A stretch of 64,000 nt of DNA from Mucilaginibacter sp. PPCGB 2223 (GCF_001705515.1 NZ_MDJS01000001.1:2232001-2296000); one strand, 5' to 3'; numbered from the stretch's first letter, positions 27,343 through 38,289 are shown. Translations and numbers: made by a program. The notes: generated by a model not told the origin, from the letters alone.

Positions 27343-29619
27343 ATGCGTATTGCTTATATATCAACCTACCCGCCACGCGAATGCGGAATAGCCACGTTTA
27401 ACCAAAACCTGGTGAATGCCGTTAATGCCAATTACCCGGAAAAACGATCGCCTTTACAAAGCGGCTTTGTTGTAGCACTCAACGATTCGGAAGACGTTGA
27501 AGAATATAAATATCCTGAAGAGGTAAAGTTTGTGATCAGGCAGGATCATCAGAAAGATTACATCAGGGCGGCAAATTTCATTAATACCAGTAATGTGGAC
27601 GTTTGTGTATTAGAGCACGAATTCGGTATCTATGGTGGCGAAAGCGGCATTTATATTTTACCGCTGATTAACCGGCTGCAAAAGCCGTTGCTATCGATAC
27701 TGCATACTGTTTTAAAAGATCCGAGCTTTGTGCAGAAGATCATCATCCGCGAAATAGCCGAGCAATCGGCCAAGGTGATCGTGATGAGTCAGCGCGCCGT
27801 CGATTTTTTGACGGATATTTACGATATCCCGGCTGATAAGGTACAGATCATCGAGCATGGCGTGCCCGACCTGGAAGCACATGCAGATAACCCGATCAAA
27901 AAGCTCCCGGTATTTAAAAACAACCGGGTGCTTTTCACCTTCGGTCTCATCAGCCGCAACAAAGGGCTCGAAACCATGATACGGGCCTTACCCAAAATAG
28001 TAGAGAAACACCCCGACGTGATGTACGTGGTTTTGGGCAATACGCACCCGGGTGTGCTCAAAAACAGCGGTGAAGAATACCGCGATGGGCTGAAGCGGCT
28101 TGCTGCCCAATTAAACGTAAGCCAGCATCTTACCTTCATCAATAAGTTTGTAAGCGAAGAAGAATTGTTCGACTATCTCACCGCGGCTGAAATTTATGTT
28201 ACGCCATACCTGAACGAAGCGCAGATCACCAGCGGTACGCTGTCGTACGCGGTTGGCGCCGGCGCCGCAATCGTATCTACACCTTACTGGCATGCTACCG
28301 AACTGCTGGCCGATAACCGCGGCCGGTTATTCGATTTTAAGAACGACGAACAGCTCGCCAATCATATTATCGAACTATTGAGTGATGATGATCTGCTTGC
28401 CAAAATACGGGCCAACGCTTATAAATACGGCCAGCACCTGCGCTGGCCAAAAATAGGCGGCGAATATATCAACGCTGCCAGGGAAGCCTGCGACCAGCAC
28501 GACTTTAGGGATAAGATACTGAAAAGCAGCATCATCGACCCGGAGATTATGCCTAAGTTTAACCTGGCGCACGTATTACGTTTAACCGACGATACCGGCA
28601 TTGTGCAACACGCCAAATACGGTATCCCCAACCTGAAAGAGGGTTATTGCCTTGATGATAACGCAAGGGCACTGATTATGGCGCTAATGGCCTATCAGCG
28701 CAATAAAAGTCAGGATGCATTAAGGCTGCTCCCTATTTATCTGAGTTATATCCACTATATGCAGACCGAAGACGGTAACTTCCGCAACTTTTTAAGCTTT
28801 AACCGGCAGTACCTGGACGAAGTTGGATCGGAAGATTCTTTCGGCCGTACGATCTGGTCGCTGGGGTACCTGATCAATTGCGCTGTCAACAATTCATACC
28901 GGGAGTTTGCCTTAGAGATATTTCACAAAGCCACCCAGCAGTTTAAAAACCTGCACCACTTACGCGGAATAGCTAATAGCATGATCGGTATAGCGCTTTA
29001 TCTAAAAGTCTTCCCGCAGGATGAAGGCATGCTGCACGAGTTAACCGAACTTACCAAACCTTTAGTTGACGCCTACAAAAAAACGCGCACAGACGAATGG
29101 CACTGGTTTGAAAACGAAATGACCTACGACAATGCCATATTGCCTTTGGCGCTGATGCACTCGTGCGAGATAACCGGGAATGAGGAAGTAAAAAGTATTG
29201 CTGTAGAATCGATGACTTTTCTGGATAAGACAACCCTATCAAATGGTTACCTGATCCCGATAGGTAACGATGGCTGGTATAAACGCGGCGGCGAAATTCC
29301 GATGTATGATCAGCAGGCTATCGAGACCATGGCCATGGTGCTGATGAACTTCCAGGCCTACCAGATATGGCACGAACCCGAATATGTGGAAAAGATGTTT
29401 TTATGCTATATGTGGTTTTTGGGCGAGAATACCCTGCGCGCTCCGCTGTACGACCACGAGACCAAGGGTTGCTGCGATGGTTTGCTGCCAACCGGTATTA
29501 ACCGCAACCAGGGAGCAGAAAGTACGCTGGCATACCTGATATCGCACCTGACGGTGTTAAAGGCATTCGAACTGGAGTACGAGTACCATAAATACGGCTA
29601 CACTATTGAGCTTTGTTAG
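27343..29619 (+). CDS. GT4 glycosyltransferase fused to a C-terminal helical (glycosidase-like) domain
   Basis: Of the 758 residues, 1 to about 385 form a GT-B fold GT4 enzyme. It starts MRIAYISTYPPRECGIATF and has the ITSGTLSYAVGAGAAIVSTPYW segment near the donor site. Residues from about 400 to 758 are a second, all-helical domain with repeated aromatic/acidic stretches (YCLDDNARALIMALMAY, WHWFENEMTYDNAILPLALMH). This pattern suits an (alpha/alpha)-barrel like those of glycoside hydrolases or lyases. Its catalytic identity is unknown. A second GT4 follows after three bases, and a GH130 gene faces both, suggesting one glycan pathway, probably mannose-containing. Confidence 0.85.
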   Translation: MRIAYISTYPPRECGIATFNQNLVNAVNANYPEKRSPLQSGFVVALNDSEDVEEYKYPEEVKFVIRQDHQKDYIRAANFINTSNVDVCVLEHEFGIYGGESGIYILPLINRLQKPLLSILHTVLKDPSFVQKIIIREIAEQSAKVIVMSQRAVDFLTDIYDIPADKVQIIEHGVPDLEAHADNPIKKLPVFKNNRVLFTFGLISRNKGLETMIRALPKIVEKHPDVMYVVLGNTHPGVLKNSGEEYRDGLKRLAAQLNVSQHLTFINKFVSEEELFDYLTAAEIYVTPYLNEAQITSGTLSYAVGAGAAIVSTPYWHATELLADNRGRLFDFKNDEQLANHIIELLSDDDLLAKIRANAYKYGQHLRWPKIGGEYINAAREACDQHDFRDKILKSSIIDPEIMPKFNLAHVLRLTDDTGIVQHAKYGIPNLKEGYCLDDNARALIMALMAYQRNKSQDALRLLPIYLSYIHYMQTEDGNFRNFLSFNRQYLDEVGSEDSFGRTIWSLGYLINCAVNNSYREFALEIFHKATQQFKNLHHLRGIANSMIGIALYLKVFPQDEGMLHELTELTKPLVDAYKKTRTDEWHWFENEMTYDNAILPLALMHSCEITGNEEVKSIAVESMTFLDKTTLSNGYLIPIGNDGWYKRGGEIPMYDQQAIETMAMVLMNFQAYQIWHEPEYVEKMFLCYMWFLGENTLRAPLYDHETKGCCDGLLPTGINRNQGAESTLAYLISHLTVLKAFELEYEYHKYGYTIELC

Positions 29620-29622
29620 CAG

Positions 29623-30630
29623 ATGAAGATAGCGGTTTTATCGCCGGTGGCCTGGCGCACGCCACCCCGGCATTACGGCCCATGGGAGCAGATAGCCTCA
29701 AACATTGCCGAAGGCATGGTTGCCCTGGGCGAAGATGTGACGCTTTTCGCGACAGGTGACTCGGTAACCGGCGGTAAACTGGCATCGATCTGCGCGGCGG
29801 GCTACGAAGAAGACCGCAGCCAGGACGCAAAAGTGCTGGAGTGTCTGCACATAAGCAACCTGATGGAACATGCAGGCGAATTTGATATCATCCATAACAA
29901 TTTCGATTTTTTACCGCTTACCTATTCCAGGCTCATTAAAACACCGGTGATCACCACGATACACGGGTTTTCGTCTCCAAAGATTGTACCGGTTTATAAA
30001 AAGTATAACGACACTTCGCATTATGTATCCATCAGCAATGCCGACCGCAGCCCCGAATTGAATTATCTTGCAACGGTTTACAACGGCCTGGACGTTGCTC
30101 ATTTCGACTTTAACGAAACACCGGAGGATTACCTGCTTTACTTTGGCCGTATCCATCCCGATAAGGGAACAGCAGAGGCGATTGAAATTGCTGTTAAAGC
30201 CAAAAGGCGCTTATTGATTGCCGGGATCATTCAGGACGCTAACTATTATCGCGAAAAGGTTGAGCCGCGCTTAAATAACAAAGACATTCAATTCATCGGC
30301 GAAGCCGGACCAGGGAAACGCAACGAGCTTTTGGGCAAAGCGGCGGCACTGCTCCACCCTATCAGTTTTAATGAGCCTTTTGGCATGAGCGTGGCCGAAG
30401 CGATGCTTTGCGGCACACCGGTTATCGCTTTTAATAAAGGCTCGATGCCGGAGTTGATCAATGACAGGCAAACAGGATTCTTAGTGAATACTGTTAATGA
30501 AGCAGTTAACTGCGTTAACTGTTTACCTGTTATTAATCGCTCTTATTGCCGTGAATGGGCCAAAGGTAAATTCAGTAAAGAGAAGATGGTTAGAGATTAT
30601 CGGGAGTTATATCAAAAGATTCTTTCTTGA
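29623..30630 (+). CDS. GT4 glycosyltransferase
   Basis: The 335-residue GT-B enzyme starts at the first ATG, three bases after the upstream stop. The N-terminal domain begins MKIAVLSPVAWRTPPRHYGPWE. The donor domain has the LLYFGRIHPDKGTAEAIEIA entry and the EX7E element PFGMSVAEAMLCGTPVIAFNKGSMPE. It is translationally coupled to the GT4 fusion. Sugar specificity is unknown; the GH130 neighbour makes a mannosyl product plausible. Confidence 0.88.
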   Translation: MKIAVLSPVAWRTPPRHYGPWEQIASNIAEGMVALGEDVTLFATGDSVTGGKLASICAAGYEEDRSQDAKVLECLHISNLMEHAGEFDIIHNNFDFLPLTYSRLIKTPVITTIHGFSSPKIVPVYKKYNDTSHYVSISNADRSPELNYLATVYNGLDVAHFDFNETPEDYLLYFGRIHPDKGTAEAIEIAVKAKRRLLIAGIIQDANYYREKVEPRLNNKDIQFIGEAGPGKRNELLGKAAALLHPISFNEPFGMSVAEAMLCGTPVIAFNKGSMPELINDRQTGFLVNTVNEAVNCVNCLPVINRSYCREWAKGKFSKEKMVRDYRELYQKILS

Positions 30631-30647
30631 GCGAAAGACTGACGATA

Positions 30648-30863
30648 TCAGGATATAGCGGCGTCTTTAGAATAAAACGGGGCGCCATGTACCGTAACAT
30701 CAAACCCAACACTTGACGGATTTACAAAAGCTTTGAAATGACCCGGAACAGTTATGTAATGACCCGTGGCCTCGTGAACAGAGGTTTTGGATTTACTTTC
30801 AATATTTCCGTTACTGATTAACACAAGAGCAGGGCTGCTCCAGGCTTTTTTGTTTGTTTCCAT
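30648..30863 (-). CDS. Small RiPP-precursor-like peptide
   Basis: The 71-residue ORF has no hydrophobic signal. Its N-terminus, METNKKAWSSPALVLISNG, has the K-x-W-x2-P-x-L pattern seen in Bacteroidota RiPP leaders recognised by PqqD-like RRE proteins. The remainder (from about residue 25) is Ser/Gly/His/Val-rich without cysteine. No modifying enzyme, RRE protein, peptidase or ABC exporter lies in the window. If it is a precursor it is an orphan; otherwise it is a small protein of unknown role. It sits between the GT4 pair and the convergent GH130 gene, 17 bases from the end of the GT4 gene. Confidence 0.55.
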   Translation of the reverse strand: METNKKAWSSPALVLISNGNIESKSKTSVHEATGHYITVPGHFKAFVNPSSVGFDVTVHGAPFYSKDAAIS

Positions 30864-31089
30864 GATAGTGGTTAGTGTGTTAACGCTAATATAACCAGCC
30901 TAAGCGGCAAACACAAATTAGTCGACATGAATTCAGGCTAAGAAGTGCACATCAATAAAGTATTCATTCAAACGTTAGCAGGTTAAGTAAATGTTTGCCC
31001 TTTTGAAAAAAGCGGCAGTCGCAGTAAAACTATATCATTGCCCTTTCCTGATAAAAAATTGCTATTGCCGGCGCTATTGCTGCATTCAC

Positions 31090-32556
31090 TTATATCTCAT
31101 TCTTCAGTTTATTGAGCAGGTCGTTCAGATCGACCACAGCGAACGACGAAGAATAGTCGGACAAACCGTAGGGGACGATCAACTTATTGTTGTGGATAAT
31201 GGCTCCGCAGGAATATACCACGTTAGGCACATAACCTTCGCGCTCGTCGGTATTGGGGATGAGCAGCGGTTCGTTTAACCGGCCGATGATGACCGAGGGA
31301 TCGTTCAACTGCAACAGGCTTACGCCGATCACGTAGCGGCGCATGGGTCCCACGCCATGTGTGATCATCAGCCAGCCGTGCTCGGTTTCGATGGGCGAGC
31401 CGCAATTACCGATCTGCACAAACTCCCACGGAAACTTAGGTTCCTGCAAACGGATAGGCTTTTCCCAGATGTTGATCTTATCCGAGTACATGATGTAATT
31501 GTTCCAGCCGTCGATACGCGAAATCATCACATATTTGCCATTGATCTTACGCGGAAAAAGCGCCAGATTTTTATTCTGTGCTCCCGCGCCGTATAGCGGC
31601 ATTACCTTAAAATCGTAAAAATCGGTGGTGTGCAGCAACTTGGGCATGATCATGGCGCCATCATATGCGGTATAGGTAGCATAATAGGCGTAGGTCCCGT
31701 CATCGTCGACAAATTTTACGAAACGTGCGTCTTCGATGCCCTTTCGCTCAAATTCGGATATCGGGAAGATAACCCTGTCGGATATATCAGTATCGAGCGA
31801 GAAAACGATCTCGTAGTACGAGTCGGCCAGCCAGAGCATTTTATCGTACTCCAGCTTTTTCAAATCGTCCATCTCCAGCTTTTGCGATTCGAGGATAATA
31901 CGGCGCAGGTGCGAGTACTCGAAAGTTTCTTCCAGCCGCCCTTCTATCTCTTTCAATGCGGCGATGTTGATTTGTGTGATAGCTGCCTTTTCGAAAAACA
32001 GTTTTTTATTATAGGTAGCGTTACGGATAATTTCGGCCTCATCGATATAATTACCGGCGCCAATAACTTCGATATTATTGTTTTTGTCGATAAGCGCGCG
32101 GCGGAACGCGATAGACGAGATGTGCCCCTCGCCCACCGCCCTGAAGCTGATGATCATGCGCTTTTCGCCTTCTTCCAAATCGCTCTGGTCTGGGTCTTCG
32201 ATGATCGAAGGGTTGAAAAACGCTGCCGACTCGATAGAATATTCGTGCGTAAAGTACGACCCTATCAGCAATTTCCGGTAGTTGGACAGTTCCTCTTCGT
32301 TAATGCCTAACTCTTTAAAGAGCACGTTAAGTTTTGCGCAATGGCGCAGCAGCAGGCGGGTAATGTTGCGGTGCCTTTTAGAGTACTCCTGCAAAATAGG
32401 CGAAATGATATCGAAAACCTGGTCCTCGTTCAGACCCATTACTTTCCCGATTACTTCTTTTGCCCTGATTTCGCCGTTGTAGAAAAAACGGGCGATAACG
32501 CGTTTCGAATCGGGATATACTTTTACCGCTTTACGCCTTTCAATAGATAACCTCAT
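31090..32556 (-). CDS. Glycoside hydrolase family 130 (beta-mannoside phosphorylase-type)
   Basis: The ATG at 32556 was preferred to an upstream TTG at 32571. The 488 residues comprise an N-terminal helical region (about 1-100) and a five-bladed propeller. Features are ERKGIEDARFVKF (the family's acidic DARF turn), AYYATYTAYDGA, ISRIDGWNNYIMYSD and EHGWLMITHGVGP. GH130 enzymes use phosphate to cleave, or in reverse to make, beta-mannosidic bonds. It converges on the two GT4 genes, so it may process or recycle the glycan they make. A mannosyl glycan is an inference from the family. The acceptor is unknown. Confidence 0.9.
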   Translation of the reverse strand: MRLSIERRKAVKVYPDSKRVIARFFYNGEIRAKEVIGKVMGLNEDQVFDIISPILQEYSKRHRNITRLLLRHCAKLNVLFKELGINEEELSNYRKLLIGSYFTHEYSIESAAFFNPSIIEDPDQSDLEEGEKRMIISFRAVGEGHISSIAFRRALIDKNNNIEVIGAGNYIDEAEIIRNATYNKKLFFEKAAITQINIAALKEIEGRLEETFEYSHLRRIILESQKLEMDDLKKLEYDKMLWLADSYYEIVFSLDTDISDRVIFPISEFERKGIEDARFVKFVDDDGTYAYYATYTAYDGAMIMPKLLHTTDFYDFKVMPLYGAGAQNKNLALFPRKINGKYVMISRIDGWNNYIMYSDKINIWEKPIRLQEPKFPWEFVQIGNCGSPIETEHGWLMITHGVGPMRRYVIGVSLLQLNDPSVIIGRLNEPLLIPNTDEREGYVPNVVYSCGAIIHNNKLIVPYGLSDYSSSFAVVDLNDLLNKLKNEI

Positions 32557-32683
32557 ATGCTGTATCTGCAATTAAACTCTGGTATTAACACAGAAGTTGG
32601 TAATTGGTTGTTTAAACTTGAAAATAAATGAGGTTGCAGGCACAAGCACTTGCGATAGCGCTGATATAGTTTTATATTGTTGC

Positions 32684-33430
32684 TTATTTAGGGAATGAAT
32701 TGATTACTTCACCGTTTTCGTTATAAAATTCCAGTCTGGCAGCATTAGTTGTATTGTCAACGTAGAGCCTGGCTTTTACAATTCCCTTCTTGTCTTTCAG
32801 TTGTATTTGTGCTACTTCATCCTTACTGCCGATAAACATGCGTTCGATCCCATTTTCACCTCTGTCCTGCGCGTCAATCAGTAGCTTTCTGATCGAATCA
32901 ACTTTACGGCTGTTGTTTTTGTTAGCTACCATCGCTTCCAACTGGTTGAGTTGTATGCTCAGAGGGATATTTACAGGTCTGTCCCATACGCGAAGACCCG
33001 AATAGCGATTTTTACCGTTATCATTATAGTCAAGCGCAATAACCTGGTTTTGCTTCCACTGGTCAAATGAAAGATGGACTACTTGTGAATATGCAATCGA
33101 ATCTTTTTTAATACCAGAATATATCAAACCGCCTACTTCGTCCCCGGTTTCGCTAAAAAAGAGTAACCCCGCGAAATATTTTCGCCCGTCAATAATATCG
33201 GGCGAATAACTCCTGCCACTGGCGGATGGCCCCGGAATTCGTTGCTTATTGGTGAGCACCAATACAGGACGCCCGTTTTCGCCAATAATATTAATACGTT
33301 CGGCATCTATTTCGGTAAACCGAGCAGCTTTATTGTCTTTACTGAAGCCGTTCACAAGAACGTATGTAAGGAAAGAAAGCATAATCATGTTGCTTACGAT
33401 AAGCATTTTTTGAAAACCACTATTTTTCAT
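32684..33430 (-). CDS. Membrane-anchored protein of unknown function
   Basis: The 248-residue protein has one N-terminal membrane helix (about 9-28: MLIVSNMIMLSFLTYVLVNGF). A soluble part begins with FTEIDAERINIIGENGRPVLVL and later has LLFFSETGDEVGGLIYSG. I have a memory of similar helix-plus-beta proteins in Bacteroidota and other groups, but no function. The IDAERINI-ENG-P pattern suggests a beta-sheet domain. The C-terminus (IQLKDKKGIVKARLYVDN) has further strands. The neighbours on both sides do not help. The gene is preceded by a 227-base non-coding gap. Confidence 0.65.
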   Translation of the reverse strand: MKNSGFQKMLIVSNMIMLSFLTYVLVNGFSKDNKAARFTEIDAERINIIGENGRPVLVLTNKQRIPGPSASGRSYSPDIIDGRKYFAGLLFFSETGDEVGGLIYSGIKKDSIAYSQVVHLSFDQWKQNQVIALDYNDNGKNRYSGLRVWDRPVNIPLSIQLNQLEAMVANKNNSRKVDSIRKLLIDAQDRGENGIERMFIGSKDEVAQIQLKDKKGIVKARLYVDNTTNAARLEFYNENGEVINSFPK

Positions 33431-33657
33431 GAGTTGAGTTTAATACAAAAGATGAGTAATAAAATGAATAGTTGCACTGTGCGCCATCTGGGCATGCCGG
33501 GCATTATTGTATTTGTTATCTCACATTGGATGTATTTAAACTAACAGGCGTTTTAAGTTTTTTGGGTTACTGCAACAGCATCAGGCTTGTGCCAATAGCG
33601 GGAGGACTTTGATCTTCCTCCTTTTAACATCCCTGCCGGTGAGGATTTAGGACGAGC
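33431..33657. other. Gap with a weak hairpin
   Basis: A GGAGGA/TCCTCC hairpin (33601-33606 with 33616-33621) followed by TTTT on the plus strand could be a terminator remnant. The rest shows no gene-like or promoter-like feature I can support. Confidence 0.4.
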
Positions 33658-34578
33658 TCACATCAGCTTGTTGCGCTTAACCAAATAGGCTTTAAGCACC
33701 TGGCCGAAACCGTTGTGAATGTCGGCGTCGATCAGGTCGATATGATACTGGGCGCATTTAAGCTGCAGCTTGCCGCGCCAGGTACGGAGCGATTTAAGAT
33801 AACCGGCTTTGATCTCGTTGGGGTGCACACGTAATTCTTCACCGCTTTCCAGGTCGACAAAATGGTACGGCCTGTTATCGAAATCGAACCGCAGCTCTTT
33901 TTTATGATCGGTTACATTAAAAATAATGATCTCGTGCTTGTTGTGTTTAAGGTGTTGCAGAGCGGCGAACAGCGCATCGGACTTTTGTTCGTCCATACCG
34001 TTCTCCAGCATATCGCTGAACAGGATGATCATCGAGCGCTGGTGAATATCCTCGGCAATATGGTGCAAAACTCCGGCAATATCGGTTTGAGTGTTGGGTT
34101 TGGGATGTTCGTACATCCGTTCCAGTTCGGCAAACAGGTAGTACAGGTGTGTAGAGGTAGATCGCGCACGACTCAACCAGTCGACCTTATCCGAAAACAA
34201 CCCCAGCCCAAACGCGTCACGCTGGCGCTTAAACAGGTACATTAATGACGCAATGGCATACACCGAAAACTGCAGTTTGCTCATCCCCTTTTCGGGATAG
34301 TTCATGGAGGATGAAGTATCTAAAAGCAGGTAACTGCGCAGGTTGGTTTCCTCTTCAAACTGCTTCACGAACATCTTATCAGTCCGGGCAAGCAATTTCC
34401 AATCGACATTTTTAACCGACTCGCCGCTGTTGTACAAACGGTGCTCGGCAAACTCGACCGAAAAACCATGAAAAGGGCTTTGGTGCAAACCGGTAATGAA
34501 ACCTTCGACCACCTGGCGGGCCAGTAGCTCGAGGTTGCCTAATTGCTGTATTTCGCGGTTGTTGCTGAGTTGCGGCAT
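33658..34578 (-). CDS. DUF58 protein with von Willebrand-A-like domain
   Basis: The 306 residues hold the DUF58 core LYNSGESVKNVDWKLLARTD, with a MIDAS-like DTSSSM at about residues 98-103 (YLLLDTSSSMN). DUF58 proteins usually work with MoxR AAA ATPases and Bat-type proteins to remodel envelope or metal centres. Here no MoxR or Bat gene is next to it in the window, which is unusual for the family. There is no signal peptide, so it is cytoplasmic. It may have distant partners. Confidence 0.88.
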   Translation of the reverse strand: MPQLSNNREIQQLGNLELLARQVVEGFITGLHQSPFHGFSVEFAEHRLYNSGESVKNVDWKLLARTDKMFVKQFEEETNLRSYLLLDTSSSMNYPEKGMSKLQFSVYAIASLMYLFKRQRDAFGLGLFSDKVDWLSRARSTSTHLYYLFAELERMYEHPKPNTQTDIAGVLHHIAEDIHQRSMIILFSDMLENGMDEQKSDALFAALQHLKHNKHEIIIFNVTDHKKELRFDFDNRPYHFVDLESGEELRVHPNEIKAGYLKSLRTWRGKLQLKCAQYHIDLIDADIHNGFGQVLKAYLVKRNKLM

Positions 34579-34672
34579 GGGAAGCTAATTTAGGAGTTTT
34601 ATAAGTGGAGAGGATATTGTTTGTGGTGTTTTTTTTAAGAGTATAATAATGTGTGAAGATTTTATTTGTTTT

Positions 34673-34776
34673 GGGCGTTTCCCTGACGGCCGCGCTCTAC
34701 GTTCATACTGCACAGGCATTAACCACAAGGCCGGTATCCCTGCCTGCCGGCAGGCGGGCGTTCCGATCGCTAACGC
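34673..34776 (-). repeat. GCGTTAG...GCCC intergenic repeat, copy 2, with an extra palindrome
   Basis: On the minus strand it begins GCGTTAGCGATCGGAACG and ends AAACGCCC. Compared with 23549-23631 it holds an extra CCTGCCGGCAGG-centred palindrome (about 34741-34755), then rejoins the common sequence. It occupies the gap between the DUF58 gene and the trxA terminator. Confidence 0.75.
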
Positions 34777-34793
34777 ATTTACCGGGAAACAAA

Positions 34794-34823
34794 AAAGCGT
34801 TCCGGTGATTACCGAAACGCTTT
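34794..34823 (-). terminator. trxA terminator
   Basis: AAAGCGTTCCGGT pairs with ACCGAAACGCTTT around a GATT loop (one bulge). It lies about 28 bases beyond the trxA stop, with a T-run on the minus strand. Confidence 0.8.
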
Positions 34824-34850
34824 AATATCTGACTTGCTTAATGCTATAGA

Positions 34851-35180
34851 TTAGCTAAAGCTTAATAATTGCTTATCCAGTTTACCGGCCAATACCGATT
34901 TTGGTACAGCGCCGATCTGTTTGTCGACGATTTCGCCGTTTTTAAAGTACAGCAAAGCAGGTATGTTGCGGATACCGTATTTCATCGATATCTGCGGGTT
35001 GTTATCAACGTTTACTTTGCCTACAACAGCCGAATCAGCGTATTCTTTTGCTATTTCTTCTACTACCGGGCCAACCATCCGACATGGACCACACCACTCA
35101 GCCCAAAAGTCGATCAATACTGGTTTATCTGATTTTAATACTAACTCGTCAAAGTTTGCATCGGTGATTTCTAATGCCAT
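34851..35180 (-). CDS. trxA: Thioredoxin
   Basis: The 109-residue protein has the active site WCGPC at 29-33 inside FWAEWCGPCRM and the conserved cis-proline segment RNIPALLYF. It lacks a signal peptide, so it is the cytoplasmic disulfide reductant for ribonucleotide reductase and peroxiredoxins such as the Bcp in this window. Size is typical. A well-formed promoter precedes it and a terminator follows, so it is a single-gene unit. Confidence 0.97.
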   Translation of the reverse strand: MALEITDANFDELVLKSDKPVLIDFWAEWCGPCRMVGPVVEEIAKEYADSAVVGKVNVDNNPQISMKYGIRNIPALLYFKNGEIVDKQIGAVPKSVLAGKLDKQLLSFS

Positions 35181-35209
35181 GATATTCCTTGTTTTTAAAT
35201 TTTAATGAA

Positions 35210-35242
35210 CAAATATATACTATTCAAATAGCTTGCCGCAAA
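35210..35242 (-). promoter_or_regulatory. trxA promoter
   Basis: On the minus strand TTTG (35239-35242), a 21-base spacer, then TATATTTG (35210-35217) match the Bacteroidota sigma consensus well. The -7 element ends 29 bases before the ATG. Confidence 0.75.
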
Positions 35243-35401
35243 TGGTTTATGACAAAGTGACATTATATAGACCCGGCAAGCCGTTTATTGTTTTGCGGTG
35301 ATAAATATAAATTGTTTTTGCCGGGTTAAAACATCGGGTGTGAGTAAAAGACAGGGATGTGAATAAGTGACGGGATTCCGGAATTCTTATCTTTTCAGTC
35401 T

Positions 35402-35436
35402 GGGCGCTACCCTTTGCGTCGGGCTATCTCTAACGC
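35402..35436 (-). repeat. GCGTTAG...GCCC intergenic repeat, short copy 3
   Basis: On the minus strand it begins GCGTTAGAGATAG and ends GCGCCC, with the same end motifs as the two longer copies but an internal deletion. It is next to the gyrB terminator. Confidence 0.5.
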
Positions 35437-35455
35437 GATTGATCTTGGCAAACAA

Positions 35456-35489
35456 AAAGCCCCGTTCTATAAAATCAGAACGGGGCTTT
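35456..35489 (-). terminator. gyrB terminator
   Basis: AAAGCCCCGTTCT and AGAACGGGGCTTT form a 13-bp stem with an eight-base loop, 21 bases past the gyrB stop. Confidence 0.9.
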
Positions 35490-35510
35490 GTTATTATAAT
35501 TTTTAAACCT

Positions 35511-37562
<2,052 letters not shown>

Positions 37563-37638
37563 TTAAGGCCATTGTGGATAAAAACTGACCTGTGGTTAAC
37601 ACCTTTTACAAAACATTAGGATACTTGGCGCGAAAGTT

Positions 37639-37646
37639 TATCTTTG
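37639..37646 (+). promoter_or_regulatory. Candidate -7 element for the OmpH-like gene
   Basis: TATCTTTG matches TAnnTTTG 21 bases before the ATG at 37668. A TTG at 37625-37627 is too close to be a normal -33, so only the -7 is supported. Confidence 0.45.
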
Positions 37647-37667
37647 TCAAAATTTTTAGTTTTCACA

Positions 37668-38261
37668 ATGATTAAATCAGTTTCAAATTTCACCAAATTA
37701 GCTGTGGTAGTGGCTGTTGCAGCCGGCATTACAGCATGTAACCAACCTAAAACCGATACCAAAACAAGCGCTCCGGCAACAGCCACGCCCGAGAAAGCCG
37801 AAATAGTATATGTAAACTCTGATACCCTGCTTAACAAGTACGAATACTTTAAAGATATGAGTACCCGTTTACAGGATAAGGGCAAGGCAGCACAGGCCGA
37901 TCTGCAAAGCAAAGGCGAAGCCTTTCAGCGTGAGGTGGTTGAGTACCAAAAAACCATGAATACCCTGAGCGCCGACCAGCGTGCACAAACCGAGCAACGC
38001 CTCAAACGCAAAAACGACGAGTTACAGGCTTATAAAGAAAACGCCAGTGCACAGCTGCAAAACGAGCAAGCCGGCGAAAACAATAAGCTATATGATAAAA
38101 TTGCCGACTTTACCAAAGCTTATGCCAAAGAAAAAGGTTACAAACTGGTACTTACCTTCAGCAAAGCAAACCCTACTGTATTATATGGCGACCCAAGTTT
38201 AGATGTTACCGCCGATGTGGTTAAACGCCTTAACGAAGCTTACGCAAAAGATAAAAAGTAA
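37668..38261 (+). CDS. OmpH/Skp-family periplasmic chaperone-like lipoprotein
   Basis: The ATG at 37668 was chosen because it gives a lipoprotein signal, GITAC with the cysteine at residue 24; the upstream TTG adds nothing. The 197-residue product has a linker, then the OmpH signature (IVYVNSDTLLNKYEYFKDM) and a long alpha-hairpin (about 70-150) of charged residues. The C-terminal KGYKLVLTFSKANPTVLYG strand returns to the trimer core. Skp homologues guard unfolded outer-membrane proteins in the periplasm. The lipid anchor is common in Bacteroidota versions. Confidence 0.9.
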   Translation: MIKSVSNFTKLAVVVAVAAGITACNQPKTDTKTSAPATATPEKAEIVYVNSDTLLNKYEYFKDMSTRLQDKGKAAQADLQSKGEAFQREVVEYQKTMNTLSADQRAQTEQRLKRKNDELQAYKENASAQLQNEQAGENNKLYDKIADFTKAYAKEKGYKLVLTFSKANPTVLYGDPSLDVTADVVKRLNEAYAKDKK

Positions 38262-38289
38262 CCCGCAGCAGGATATAAATATTTTTCAG

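Larger units (their letters stand above)
35181..35510. other. Intergenic region between gyrB and trxA
   Basis: It holds the trxA promoter (35210-35242), a short GCGTTAG-family repeat (35402-35436) and the gyrB terminator (35456-35489). The remaining 150 bases show nothing clear. Confidence 0.6.

Noticed and set aside
30991..31278. 95-codon plus-strand frame over the GH130 3' end
   Set aside because: Mostly a shadow of the GH130 gene on the opposite strand, which has clear family features.
33658..34578. DUF58 as part of a MoxR-Bat operon
   Set aside because: No MoxR ATPase or Bat-type gene is adjacent on either side within the window.
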